Source: Bisporella sp. PMI_857
Lineage: Eukaryota; Ascomycota; Leotiomycetes; Helotiales; Helotiaceae
Assembly: GCA_021307315.1 (NCBI GenBank)
Contig: JAJSPD010000055.1
Coordinates: 124,001 to 188,000, forward strand
DNA: 64,000 bases
Direction: 5' to 3'
Part shown: in pieces, positions 47,014 to 57,628 of the stretch
How the letters are laid out: each line of letters starts with the position of its first letter
Position numbering within the stretch: the first letter of the stretch is position 1
Position numbers and translations under genes: made by a program
Notes under the pieces: generated by a model
What the model was told of the DNA's origin: nothing
Database searches by the model: none
What the model saw: only the letters and a program-made list of their open reading frames with translations

Positions 47014-48734
47014 TCATGATACAGATACATGGTTACCAATACCATTCACAGCTGGCTCATTCGATCGCCACGTTTCCTCCTGTCTTGTACCCGGCGGCAG
47101 CCACGGGGCATTACTATTGCCACGAGCACGGCCAATTCTTCCTCCAACATCATCCGACTTTTTATCTTCAGAGCCAGTGTTTAGGGCATACCCATTGTGT
47201 CGCGCCGGTATATCGTAGGATGATCCTTGAGTTGGTGAGCCATTGGTGCGATTGGAAAGAGGAAGAATGGATTCTTCCTTAATATCCATAAGCTTGGCTT
47301 TGCGATCCGCTTTGCTACGGCCACTGGTACGATCATACAGGTATAGACCAAAGAAGGTCAAAGCAATTCCTAGTCCCTGAATCCTTGTGGTAGGATTGCG
47401 AAACCATATGATCGCAACTACGACGATAAATACTCGCTTGATCAAAGAGGCGACTGAGTACGTGACGGGAGACACCATACTCAGAAGAACAAAAGCTATG
47501 ATATTTTGACCGAAATGGAATATCCCGTTGAAAACGAACTCTAACGCTAAACGTCCATGATCAAATGATGACGGATGTTTTTCGAGATCCAGAGTGCCAT
47601 CATGATAAAAATCTCGAAGTAGGTCGACTCCCTCTGACCAGAACCATATTGGAGCAGTAAGAAGGAAAGCGAATCCGGAAGAGTAGCATAAAAGATTAAG
47701 TTTGTCCAATTTCCGGCTATGGGCGTTTCCAGATGCTTCTGCAATTGCAGCTTCATTGAACAATCTTTTAGAGAAGATGTTCTGTGTCACAAAAATAAGG
47801 GTAGCAACGAATGCATAGAAAATTCCGGCTACATTGGCCTTGAATTGAGCGGAACAAGCCAGCATGACCCCGAGCGTCAGAGGGATAAGGGAGAAGTAGG
47901 TCGCCGCCGGATATCGTATTTTGAAAGTAATGCGGTAAGCAAAAACAGTGATTAATGGAGACAGCCCTTTGATTGTATGGACGAGAGAAACAGGGATTCT
48001 GCCTGTAGCCGTAGCAGATAAAAGATGACCTCCAATTTGAAAGCCTGCAAGGGGCAATGTGGTTATAACTACATCGCGGGTGGGATATCGAATTCCATGG
48101 CGGAGGGCCGGAACATTATTCTTCAGAGCTGGAAAGATGGTCGATAACCATGACGATAGAAGACAGAACGTTGAAACGAAGGCGAATTGGATGATCGTAA
48201 GTGTTGCGGGCTTGGGAAACGCATTGAGAATGGATTTTGAGGACGTGTTTGTTAAAGCGCTTGACATATACCAGACTATACATAGTACCTATGAATCGTA
48301 AGTGAACATATCTGACAGCGAATTGAAGGGGTTCGAACAATCAATTTCGGTGAGACTGGAGCCTTCAAGGCATCTGAAATTTCATGTACATTGGCGCTCA
48401 GACTCCCTCTCCTTGTTCTTATAGTCCTAAATGCATCGCTCAAGCTCTTCTGCCGATTGTGTCCTCTGCCTCCTGTGTGAGCTTGGCCTTGGGCCCATTG
48501 TAGCCCGCTGTCTTTCCTGGTCTGCCATTGTTCTGCATATAGTGCAGCATTACCATCTCCATTGGAAGTTACGGGACTTGCGTGGAATTGTTGGTGATTC
48601 CCCCAATCGCTCCTGTTGTTAACCAAATCCGGGAACTCCTCCATAGAGGAGCGCGCATTGTTCATGGTAGCTTTCTTTTCTCTTAGGAGTGCATTCGATA
48701 GTGCAAATGTCGAAGACTGGGTAGAGTGCGGCAT
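47014..48734 (-). CDS. SLY41-type transporter (triose-phosphate transporter family)
   Basis: Exons 48734-48339 and 48288-47014 (50-bp intron) give 556 aa. After a ~120-residue hydrophilic N-terminus, the join SPKLI|VLCIVWYMSSALTN leads into the TPT/DMT fold. Conserved pieces are NTSSKSILNAFPKPATLT, LVHTIKGLSPLITVFAYR, TQNIFSKRLF and SPVTYSVASLIKRVFIVVVA, with about ten membrane segments. SLY41 and its fungal relatives are in the ER/Golgi; SLY41 suppresses loss of the Ypt1 GTPase in yeast. The C-terminus is a ~100-residue hydrophilic tail. The donor (GTTCGA) is weak, but the join gives the expected family sequence. It is divergent from the SF3b2 gene, with a foldback element in between. Confidence 0.88.
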
Positions 48735-48867
48735 TATAAGAAAGATAAAACAGGCGCAACTACGATTTCACCCATCGGTCGGTCTCATTGTTGAGTTTGC
48801 ATATGCTGTAACTCGAAATATTCGTGTTATGAAGGTCCGTGGTGTCCACCATGCTGCCACAATTTTG

Positions 48868-49525
48868 ACAATTTGGTGGGTTCCAATACACATACCCCAG
48901 GCGTAAGTTAATGATTCTGACTAAGCACAACGCGTACCCCACCAAGCCTGTAAAACACAGCCCTAAAACACAGCGCGATCAGCCCTAAAACACACTGAGA
49001 CCAGCCTATAAATACAGCGCAACCAGCCTGTAATACAATCAAAGCTTGTATACTTATGCTATTGCAATTTTTTAATAATGTACTATTAGTATGAAAGTTA
49101 CTATTATTATTACTATTACAATTACTATTACAATTACTAATGCTACTTTTAACTGCTGACTTTTTTTGAATGTTACTACTATTAAAAACTATATATTGTT
49201 TTTACAACCAGCTTTACAAGTTAATTAAATCTTGAGCAAAACAGCATTATTATAAGAAATGTTGCTTAAAAATAAAAAATATGTATTTTGTAACATTAAT
49301 TTGCAGTTTAGAAGTATTTTTACAAGTTTTTACAAATATGTTAAACACTTTACAGGCTTGTAATCGCGTGTGTACAGGCTAGTTGCGCTGTATTTACAGG
49401 CTGGTCGCAGCGTGTTCTAGGGCTGGTCACGCTGTGATTTAAAGCTTGGTAGGGGACGCATTGTGATTAGTCAGAATTATTAACTTACCCCGGGGTACGT
49501 GTATTAGAACCCCAATTTGGTCTGG
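48868..49525. mobile_element. Foldback/MITE-like element with ~150-bp terminal inverted repeats and subterminal repeats
   Basis: 48868-49030 and the reverse complement of about 49365-49525 align almost end to end. Shared blocks include AATACACRTACCCC, GTAAGTTAATRATTCTGACT, CCTGTAAATACAGCGCAAC-like units and ACCAAGC. Each arm holds several copies of a CAGCCTGTAAAACACAGC-like unit. The centre (about 49040-49340) is AT-rich with ATTACTATTACA-like microsatellite and no ORF. With ~658 bp and no transposase it is likely non-autonomous. It lies in the ~1-kb divergent promoter region of the SLY41-type gene (start 48734) and the SF3b2 gene (start 49743). Confidence 0.78.
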
Positions 49526-49742
49526 TCCTTGACACTTGGCGTCAGGTCGCTAGGGAAAAACGTTATGCCGATAACGCCATATTTTAGGCGTAGTCCATGA
49601 AATGCGAGGCTGAAAACATATTTAATTACTGCAATGAGAATAATTAGAACCTCAACTTGTCGTTCCATTGTGATGATCCAGTAAATCAACAACAAATCAT
49701 TACGCGCACCCGATCTGGCATACTTGCCTTCTTATCGGCACC

Positions 49743-51592
49743 ATGGCGCCCAAGTTAACCAAAAATCAAATGCGGCGAGCAAAAAAGAAGGAGCAGAAGA
49801 AGGCGCAGGTCTACAAAGATGCTCTGTCCATTTTCCACGCCGATGCTAACCATAAACAGGTTATTGCTACACCAGAGATAGAGAATCCCAAAGAGCCAGA
49901 GCCCGAGCCTGAAACTGTTTCGATGAAGTCCAAGGACGAAGACCCGCCTCTACTAGACATCTCCTCCATAGAGCTCAGTGAAGATGACCCCAACTATGCA
50001 ATGTTCAAAGATATCTTGGATAAATTCACAGCTAGTCAAACAGACGATACATCTGCGACCGAAGTAAATGGTGACAAAGGCGAGGTTTTCTACGACGATG
50101 ATGACGAGATACCAGACGAAGATGGAGAAACTGCGGAGCAGAAGCTATCCAAAAAGAAGAGAAAGGAACGGGATAAGCTATCGGTAGCAGAGTTGAAGGC
50201 ATTGGTCAAGAAACCAGACTTGGTGGACTGGACTGACACGTCGGCTTCTGACCCTCGACTGCTGGTGCACATTAAGTCTTATCGGAACGTGGTCCCAGTA
50301 CCCGCGCATTGGTCTCTAAAGCGCGAATATCTTTCTTCTAAACGCGGAGTAGAAAAGCCACCATTCTCCTTACCTAAGTTTATCCAAGAAACTGGCATTG
50401 CTGAGATGCGGGATGCTGTTCTCGAAAAGCAGGACAATGCAACCTTGAAGCAGAAGCAGCGAGAAAGGGTTCAGCCAAAGATGGGAAAGCTGGACATTGA
50501 TTATCAAAAATTATACGAAGCCTTCTTCCGACATCAGACAAAGCCAGAATTAACACGCTATGGTGAAGTTTACTATGAAGGAAAAGAGTACGAGACCAAT
50601 TTACGACATCTGCGTCCTGGCGAGTTGAGCGAGGAGTTAAAGGAGGCGCTTAATATACCACCTGGAGCACCACCACCATGGCTCATCAATCAGCAACGAT
50701 TTGGCCCTCCACCATCATATCCCTCTCTCAAAATTCCTGGATTGAACGCTCCTCCCCCGCCTGGAGGATCATGGGGCTTCCATCCGGGTGGCTATGGAAA
50801 GCCGCCCGTTGATGAGTTCAATAGGCCCCTCTATGGAGGAGATATCTTCGGTGTTCTACAGCCTCAGGTTAACAACCAAGCCGGTGAACCCATAGAGCGG
50901 ACTCTCTGGGGAGAATTACAAGCTCCAGAGGACGAATCCGAGGAAGAGGAAGAGAGTGATGAGGAGGAAGAAGAAGGTGATGAAGAGGATATCGGTGCCG
51001 GATTGCAGACACCCAGCGGTTTAGAAACTCCAGGTGGCTTGGCCTCTTCCGTGCCCTCAGAATACCCTGGCGACCAGAGTGTTGGTGGTCCGATGGATCT
51101 TCGCAAACAACGACGGGGCACAGAAACTGAGGAATCAGTTCATCCACGTTCTGCAGGTACAATCATTCAAGAACGCCAAGTTCGACAAGATGGAGGACAG
51201 TTCTTTGGTAGCAGTCACGCTTACGACATTCGTGGCTCTCAAAATGCGCATCTTCCTGTTCTTGGCCAAGAAGATGATAGCCGAAAACGAAAGAAGCCTG
51301 GGGACCTTGATGTTGCGCTTGACCCCGATTCTCTGGTGAGCGAAGATGGAATGAGTAAAGAAGAATTGAGACGAAAGTATGACGCAGGCAAGAAGGCCGA
51401 GAAAGGTGTGTATCCTCACCCAAATTCCTTATGCTTTCATTCTTTTGTTGCCGATAGACTAATATACGTTTATCAGGTGATTGGGCGTTCCAGGAAGATT
51501 TGAGCGATATGATTGCACAGGAAAGCAGAAAGAGACGAAAGAAGGATGAAGAACGGCGAAGCGAGAAAAAGGACCGATCCTACAAGTTCTAG
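49743..51592 (+). CDS. CUS1: Splicing factor 3b subunit 2 (SAP145/CUS1 homologue)
   Basis: Exons 49743-51405 and 51477-51592 with a 71-bp intron give 592 aa. The N-terminus is basic (APKLTKNQMRRAKKKEQKK) then acidic. The central DUF382 region is recognisable: PDLVDWTDTSASDPRLLVHI, KSYRNVVPVPAHWSLKREYL, KPPFSLPKFIQETGI. The PSP domain follows (PPWLINQQRFGPPPSYPSLK, PGLNAPPPPGGSWGFHPGG, WGKPP-like and RPLYGGDIFG). After an acidic tract (~400-420), the last exon codes GDWAFQEDLSDMIAQESRKR and a basic tail ending KDRSYKF. In the U2 snRNP this subunit, with SF3b4, contacts pre-mRNA upstream of the branch site. The split final exon matches the conserved C-terminus, confirming the intron. Confidence 0.96.
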
Positions 51593-52544
51593 GATTGCAT
51601 AGGCGTTCAGTGGAGGGCAGGGATACTGTATAATAATTCATCAAGCACGGCCTGTATGATTTACTGTTAATGGATGCAATAAAGTCTATTAAGGGAGATC
51701 TCTTATGATCTAAATCACATGAGAAATTTCGGAAACCTCATCCAAGTGGCAATACTAAGTGATCGTCTTATTTACTCTGGGCCAGGATTTGATTCTTGTG
51801 CCTGTGCCTTATGCTAAATATATGGAATCACGCCGTTCTCATTTTTGCTTCATTTATCATATATCTCGAGCTTCCGGTACTGGCTTAACAAGTACTGCTA
51901 TTTCAGAACTACCGGTATTCTAAAGGTTTTAATGCCGTGGGCGAAAATTACTGTCTCGCAAGCCAAAAACCACGAATTCAGGGTCTTTTTCGGTCCCAGC
52001 CGAACGGAAATCCATGCCGATCACCCCGCAATATGATATATTTAGACCACTAATATCTTGACATGCATGTCCTTTAATCACTTTAATATCCTCCATAGGC
52101 CCGGTTGTGGCAAAACCATCTATCGAAGTTATATATAACTCCTTCATAAGGAGATCAAATATGGATGATTGGGCGATTCGGCATCACCGAAGTTCTAGAA
52201 AGCATTTGTTGGCGACGATATTTGGATATAAAGTTGTTGTCGAACGGTTTTGTTGCATTTGATGGTTTTCAGATTAAGCTTCCCTCGGCTGTACAGCTTT
52301 TCATTTCGTGAGATTTATCCGTGGCGATTGAATACGAAAATAAAAATCTTTCGAATCTTTCGACGATATGGCATTGACGAGGCAATCGTGGGTATATATT
52401 GTGCTAATATTCCTGTGGAAGAGCTCGGCTTCTTTTTCTCCTGGTCTATAGTCAACATATTTAATAATCTAAACTTGCTCTGGTCTCAGAATTTTGCAGC
52501 CAATCTACTGAAACTTTTTTGTCAAGCATCACGAAAGTGGCAAC
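51593..52544. other. Intergenic region with a possible gene remnant
   Basis: About 950 bases. A 72-codon minus-strand frame at 51929-52147 (MKELYITSIDGFATTGPMED..., ending FRPRH) has natural-looking composition, but I could not extend it with splice sites or recognise a family. It may be a decayed exon. Nothing else is supported. Confidence 0.35.
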
Positions 52545-53234
52545 ATGGTTTATCTCGCCAACGTTGTGGCGGTCGTGATAAGCATTGCAGGCCTACAAGG
52601 AGTTCTTTCGGCTCCGATCACCGAGTTTGATATCGAGCATTCTGGGGATGGGTGTCCCCAAGATGCCTCGGTTTCGGTCAGGCTAGAAGGAAACAGGTAC
52701 ATGATATCCCATAGACCCACGTCCTTGAAGTTGTTAATGAAGATAGAATCATTGCAAATTTTGGCAGATTCGACGTACGCAGCTCGCCTCAAAGTGCCAG
52801 CCATGAGGCTTGCTCTTTATTCCTCGAAATCCCAGGGCAGCCAGGAAAGCAGTTCTCACCGGTGAGCACGAGCTACCACGACTACCTTGAGGTGGATTCT
52901 GGGACTACTGCATCCCACTACATGACATACTTCTTCTCTGAGAGTGAGTTCATCGATCAGACTGGTCACCAAGCCACTCTCCATGTTGATCGTTGTTCTA
53001 ACATATTCAAAAGATGCAAGCGCGGTCTCAAACTCACGACACGATTTTGTCGGGCCCACTAGGGGAGACTTCCTTATCACAGACTCACCCACGGATAGGA
53101 TTTGGTCGAGGTGTGGTGGTTCTTCGTTGCTTGCGATCACTAATCGTGGGGCAGTGACAGGACAGGACAACTCTGGACGCCTGTATTTCAACACTGGCGA
53201 TGCGGTGACTACTCTAGAATGGAGAAGCTGTTAG
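52545..53234 (+). CDS. Secreted DUF4360-type protein
   Basis: Three exons, 52545-52696, 52747-52943 and 53014-53234, with introns of 50 and 70 bp, give 189 aa. A signal peptide (MVYLANVVAVVISIAGLQGVL then SA) is followed by HSGDGCPQDASVSVRL, joined over intron 1 to EGNRIIANFGRFDV, then HEACSLFLEIPGQPG and, after intron 2, SENASAVSNSRHDFVG, and a C-terminus ending TTLEWRSC. Four cysteines are visible (in GDGCPQ, HEAC, WSRC and WRSC). The GCPQ start and EW..C end match DUF4360, a family of small secreted fungal beta-proteins of unknown function. Unspliced, the start ORF would end near 52865 in a wrong frame; splicing restores the family pattern, which is the main support. Confidence 0.85.
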
Positions 53235-53862
53235 TGCAGTGACTGAAAAGTATTTTTTGGGATAGCTTTCGTTGGAGCTTGGGGAGTTTTGTATGGTGTT
53301 CGCTCCGGTTTAGGATTTTCTCAAAGGAATTTGGATACCACCCTCATGTTTTATGATATGGTTCTTGTCTTTTCAAATTTTATCAAATTTCAATTGCTGA
53401 TTGTATAAAGAAAAGCTTTATTTGACATCTCCTTAGCATTACATGTGATTAAGTGATCAATCGCCTCTGAGTTCAAAGAAATCCTTCCTTTAACAAGCAA
53501 TAGTTCGATGAGCAATGGATTACCCACAGAGGTGATTGGAACTGATATTTGATCAAGAGATTTCTTTATTCTATCAACTACCGAAAACCTAAAGCATGGT
53601 TGTATTGGCTCAATGTTTGACACCTCTTGCTGCATTCCCTGGGGCCTTCTCTCTGCGATAAAGTGCTTTTTTTGGTGTAGGCGCAATGTCCGGGAAAGGA
53701 TAAAATAATAATGACTCCCCCTACCTCTTCTTCGATGCAATAAGTCTATACAATACTGTGGGACAGTGACCTACAGCCCAAAACTTCAGGATGGTCTATG
53801 CTAGTTTAATTCGCGCCGTAGGGTTCGACAAAGCGCTCAGCAGCAGGATGATAATCTTGCGC
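53235..53862. other. Convergent intergenic spacer
   Basis: Lies between the ends of the DUF4360 gene (+) and the MFS gene (-). A 116-codon minus-strand frame at 53390-53740 contains a natural-looking stretch (FRFSVVDRIKKSLDQISVPI) but starts with an unusual sequence, has no recognised family and is not called. Confidence 0.4.
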
Positions 53863-55545
53863 TTATTCTAGCTCAGACTTATCATCAAAATCAACTAAGA
53901 GATATGACCAAGCCAAACAAGCAAATGCTATCGGGCATAGCCATCCCCACCACACGGCACCAACACATCCATTCTCCATGCCCCATGCGAATATCCATCC
54001 TCCTACGACAGGCGCAACTGCCTTCGCCAAGCTTCCCACCGTGTTTCCAGCACCATGCACTGAGCCCAGGACATCTTTCGAGGGTGCCGCATCCGTCAAC
54101 AGCATCATCGTACTAGGGATCGCAAAACCTCGAGCTGTTATTTGTGTTAAGACAACGGTAATAATGCTCGGCCATCGCCATAGGTTGGATTCAGGTAGAA
54201 GGGCAAGATACGGCACGATTATGTATGCGATGGGAGCGACACACATTGCCAAACGAAATGTTTTTAGATTGCCCAGTCGAGCTTGAATTTCTGGGTAGGT
54301 GAGAAGTTTGAAGACAATCCCGCAGATTCCAGTGATGGAGAGGCACAATCCGACGACTTTTGAGCTGAGACCAAGACCACCGGCGAACAAGAAAGGGTTT
54401 GGATGACTGTCTGTGGCGATAGGTGTGCTCAAGAATATGGGAAAGAGGTGGTTAAAAGCATTGTTGTGCAGTGGCAGCAGACTGAACAGCGCAAGAGTCA
54501 GTGCTACCTCCCGAGTCCAGATTGATGAGAATTTGGATCTTGGTATGGCCATTCCGGGTTTTCCTTCTGGCAGCTCTACATTCTCTTCATCGAGTTTGAT
54601 TGCTGTGTAACCTGAACTCGAACGTAGCTTCGTTCGGATATATCTCCGAATAAACTCGGATACTTTTGTAAATTTTTCACGATATCCCTTATTTTCGACT
54701 AACGGAGCTGTTTCCTTCATACCAAAAGTCGCAACCACAAGCACACTGAAGAGAAACATTGAGTTGACAATCACCGGTAATGCAAAGGGATATCTTTGTG
54801 CCCATGAAACTCCTTCAGGATCGGCCCCACTATTGAAGAACCCATCTTTTCCAAACAACCATGGTAAATGCCTGATGGGATCCGCAAGACAACCTCCCAA
54901 AGCTAACGCAGCGATTCTTCCTGTGTTGAATATGAGCGGCAGGAGTAAGAAAGCCCGTGCTCGGTATTTCCTTAAGACAACAATCTCAGCAGTCATCGTC
55001 CTCATGACACTTGTGTTCCCATTTGCCAATCCAGCGAGGGCTCTCCAGAACATCAAAGCCCTGAAGCTTGTAGAGAATCCAAAACACAGGTTGGCTATGA
55101 CACTCACGACGAGTCCGAAAATAATGATTGGCTTTCGCCCATGGCGATCAGAGAGCCAGCCCCAAAGCAGACTGGTTGCGAATTGTGCTAATGGAAAGAC
55201 TCCCACAAGTAGCCCCGATTGACGAGCTATTTCAGGATCGGAGGGTAATGTGGATGGGCTTGACAGAACGTGTTGAAGCAGAAAATAGACGTATGCAAGT
55301 AAAGTCGAGTTCGAAAGTGGCTCAGATAAACGGCAAGCAGCAAGAATAAGGAGCTGTGTTTTGTTTGGTAGAGAGCTCCATGAAACCTTCTCCTTTGTTG
55401 AAGCTGATTGTAGTATCAAGGTCCTTGAAGCTTGGCGTTGTTCCTCTAAATATTTATAAATTATTAGCATTATATGCTACAAGAAAGGTTGCGGTTTTGC
55501 CGTACCATTCAGGAATGCTTCCTCTTCATTCCTCTGGTCTCGCAT
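53863..55545 (-). CDS. Major facilitator superfamily transporter (multidrug/ZIF-type)
   Basis: Exons 55545-55506 and 55445-53863 with a 60-bp intron (GCTAATAA branch-like site, TTTAG acceptor) give 540 aa. The N-terminus becomes MRDQRNEEEAFLNEEQRQAS, which replaces an unspliced start inside the intron. About 12 membrane segments are visible. The MFS signature lies between TM2 and TM3 (GWLSDRHGRKPIIIFGL), with FWRALAGLANGNTSVMRTM as motif for TM4-5. A ~75-residue cytosolic loop separates the halves. The TM11 region reads SVHGAGNTVGSLAKAVAPVVGG. This form is common in fungal drug or metal-chelate H+-antiporters; the substrate is unknown. It is divergent from the phosphatase at 56487 over 941 bp. 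Confidence 0.9.
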
Positions 55546-56486
55546 TGTCAGATCTGAGGAGGTTATGCGCAACAATATTAAACCTTCTTGAGAGTCCTGT
55601 CCGTTTTCTACCTCCGGTACTTCAGCAATTTGAGCTTTCCGAACCTGCAGTTCATTTAGGCAGCTAGATCAAATCATTTCGAGTCTTCAAAACCCAGGCA
55701 ATATCTTGCGAATCTCAATTCAACGAAAGGTTTGCGACAATAAAAATATTGAAGCTATCACGCAAATATTCGAGCTTGCATGTGTTTCAATAGTCTAAGA
55801 TACATCTGCCGCGGTATTAAGTTTTGACTAAAGGCAAAACGCCGACATTTCGACCGACATTTAGCGGCTGTTTATGGTTGCCGTACAGCCAATCACGGCC
55901 CAATGCACAATCCTTGCGTCATTTCATATTTCCAGTCTCAATCAAGGAAAAATGTAAACGTGCTAAGAGCGTAGCCATATTGTATTTGAGTGCAAAGGAA
56001 TTTGCGTCAACATACTAAGAGGCATATTTGGTATTTGGTGCTCAAGTCTTTTCCACACGTGAGTCTGTCAGCTTTTGGAAATTGCTATCATTCAACTGAG
56101 TGCAAGATAAGACTGCGACCTGTATTTTAGGCTGAAGTCTATGCGACTGGCATGGGCAATTATCCGGCAGACTGTATATCTGGGGAATGTGGTTGTTTCG
56201 GGCTTAGAGCCTAAACTCATTTGCCGACCCGGCCAAAGGCTCAGCGACGGCATGGATTTCTCGAATGGTTGTTATCACCGGAGGTATTTGCTGACATGTT
56301 TTATGCAAAGGGGAAGGGCCGCAGGGGTGCACCCGCACATGACTTCGGAACGAGAATATATAAAAAAAAAGATAGATGCAAAAGGCGGCCATTTGCCAGA
56401 TCGAGATGCCACTTTATAGATCCTGGAATGATAAGCTATCTGAGAATTAGATCCTCCCAGACAGGACACATTTACCCATCCCTAGA
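55546..56486. other. Divergent promoter region
   Basis: 941 bases between the MFS transporter (-) and phosphatase (+) starts. A TATATAAA box lies at 56357-56364. The overlapping frames at 56141-56469 have no features. Confidence 0.5.
56357..56364 (+). promoter_or_regulatory. TATA-like element
   Basis: TATATAAA followed by an A run lies about 125 bases before the ATG at 56487. Motif seen; function inferred. Confidence 0.4.
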
Positions 56487-57425
56487 ATGGACGCCACTCA
56501 CACTGTGTCACCACCATTCATATCCGCTGAGCCAGGTCTTGCCAATCTACGCGATATAGGAGGATATCCGGTATGCGACTTAGATGGTGAAGTGACTGCT
56601 AAGGTACGACAAGGACTTGTCTATCGAGGACCAGACCCGGCGCCGATCACATCTTCCGGTCTGCGAAAGTTCTATGCTTTAAATATCAAAACAGTCTTTG
56701 ATTTGCGATCTCAGCAGCAAATTGATAGAGCAGGCGGCCATCGTGAGCTTGAAGGCACTGAGAGGAGATGGATTCCTGTATTCGGACCATCCGAGTATAC
56801 CCCCGAGAAAGCGGCTCTCCGATATGCGCAGTACTCCGCGCCGGGGACAAAGGTATGGCGACCACGTGCCACACGGATGAATGGATCTAATCTGCTGCAT
56901 AGGAAATCGTTGATGCGTTCACTGACATCCTGACTAATGGGACAGACACGTTCCGACAGATCATGCTTCATATTGCTGATTTACCCGTTTCTTCCAAGGA
57001 CTCGGTACCTGCATGTTTGTTACATTGCACGACCGGAAATAACCGAACGGGTGTGTTCGTGGGAGTGTTGCTTGCACTTCTCGGCGTGCCACCATCGTAC
57101 AGTATGTCATCTTAAATGGCCTTCACGCTCTGTGCTAAATCCATATCTAGTTGCGGCTGAATATGCGCTGAGTGAAGTTGGCTTAGCTCCATCTAGACCT
57201 GCTGCAGTAGCTCGCTTGATGAAGAGCCCCGTCTTTGCAGGGCCTGGTGGACAAGAGAGATGTGAGAGGATGGTTGGAGCGCGTGGTGAAAGCATGCTGG
57301 CCATGCTCGAAATGGTGCAGCGAAAGTGGGGAAGCGCTGAATCTTATGCCAGACATTGTTGTAATATTAGCGATCAAGTGATTGAGGCCGTCAAAAATGT
57401 GTTGATCGTAGGTATCAAAACATGA
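56487..57425 (+). CDS. Tyrosine phosphatase of the Y_phosphatase3 type
   Basis: Three exons, 56487-56852, 56903-57101 and 57151-57425, with introns of 50 and 49 bp, give 279 aa. The N-terminal part has GLANLRDIGGYPV and VYRGPDPAPITSSGLRKF, then KTVFDLRSQQQID, as in the Siw14/lipid-phosphatase-like family. The P-loop is HCTTGNNRTG (C164, R170). The usual pattern in this family is HCTxGKDRTG, so the Lys-Asp pair is Asn-Asn here; Asp serves as acid in some members, so catalysis could be altered. The rest (AAEYALSEVGLAPSRPA, GARGESMLAMLEMVQ) fits the family C-terminus. Substrates may be phosphotyrosine or inositol phosphates. Confidence 0.9.
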
Positions 57426-57628
57426 GAGATATCTACAGTTCAGGCATTATATCCGTTACACCCCTAAATCATAGATATGAAGATACCGAGAACACATCGT
57501 CAGGGCCAGAGTAGAATTGTTATATTATTTGCACCACAAGGCTCGGATTCTTAGTATTAAAGATACTTCAATAAAGATGTAGTGTTCATCTAATAGATTC
57601 GGAATTGAGGTTATCACTTGCTACTTGC

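Noticed and set aside
53390..53740. 116-codon minus-strand frame
   Set aside because: Partly natural-looking but without motif, splice support or context; it is kept as a note within the spacer entry.
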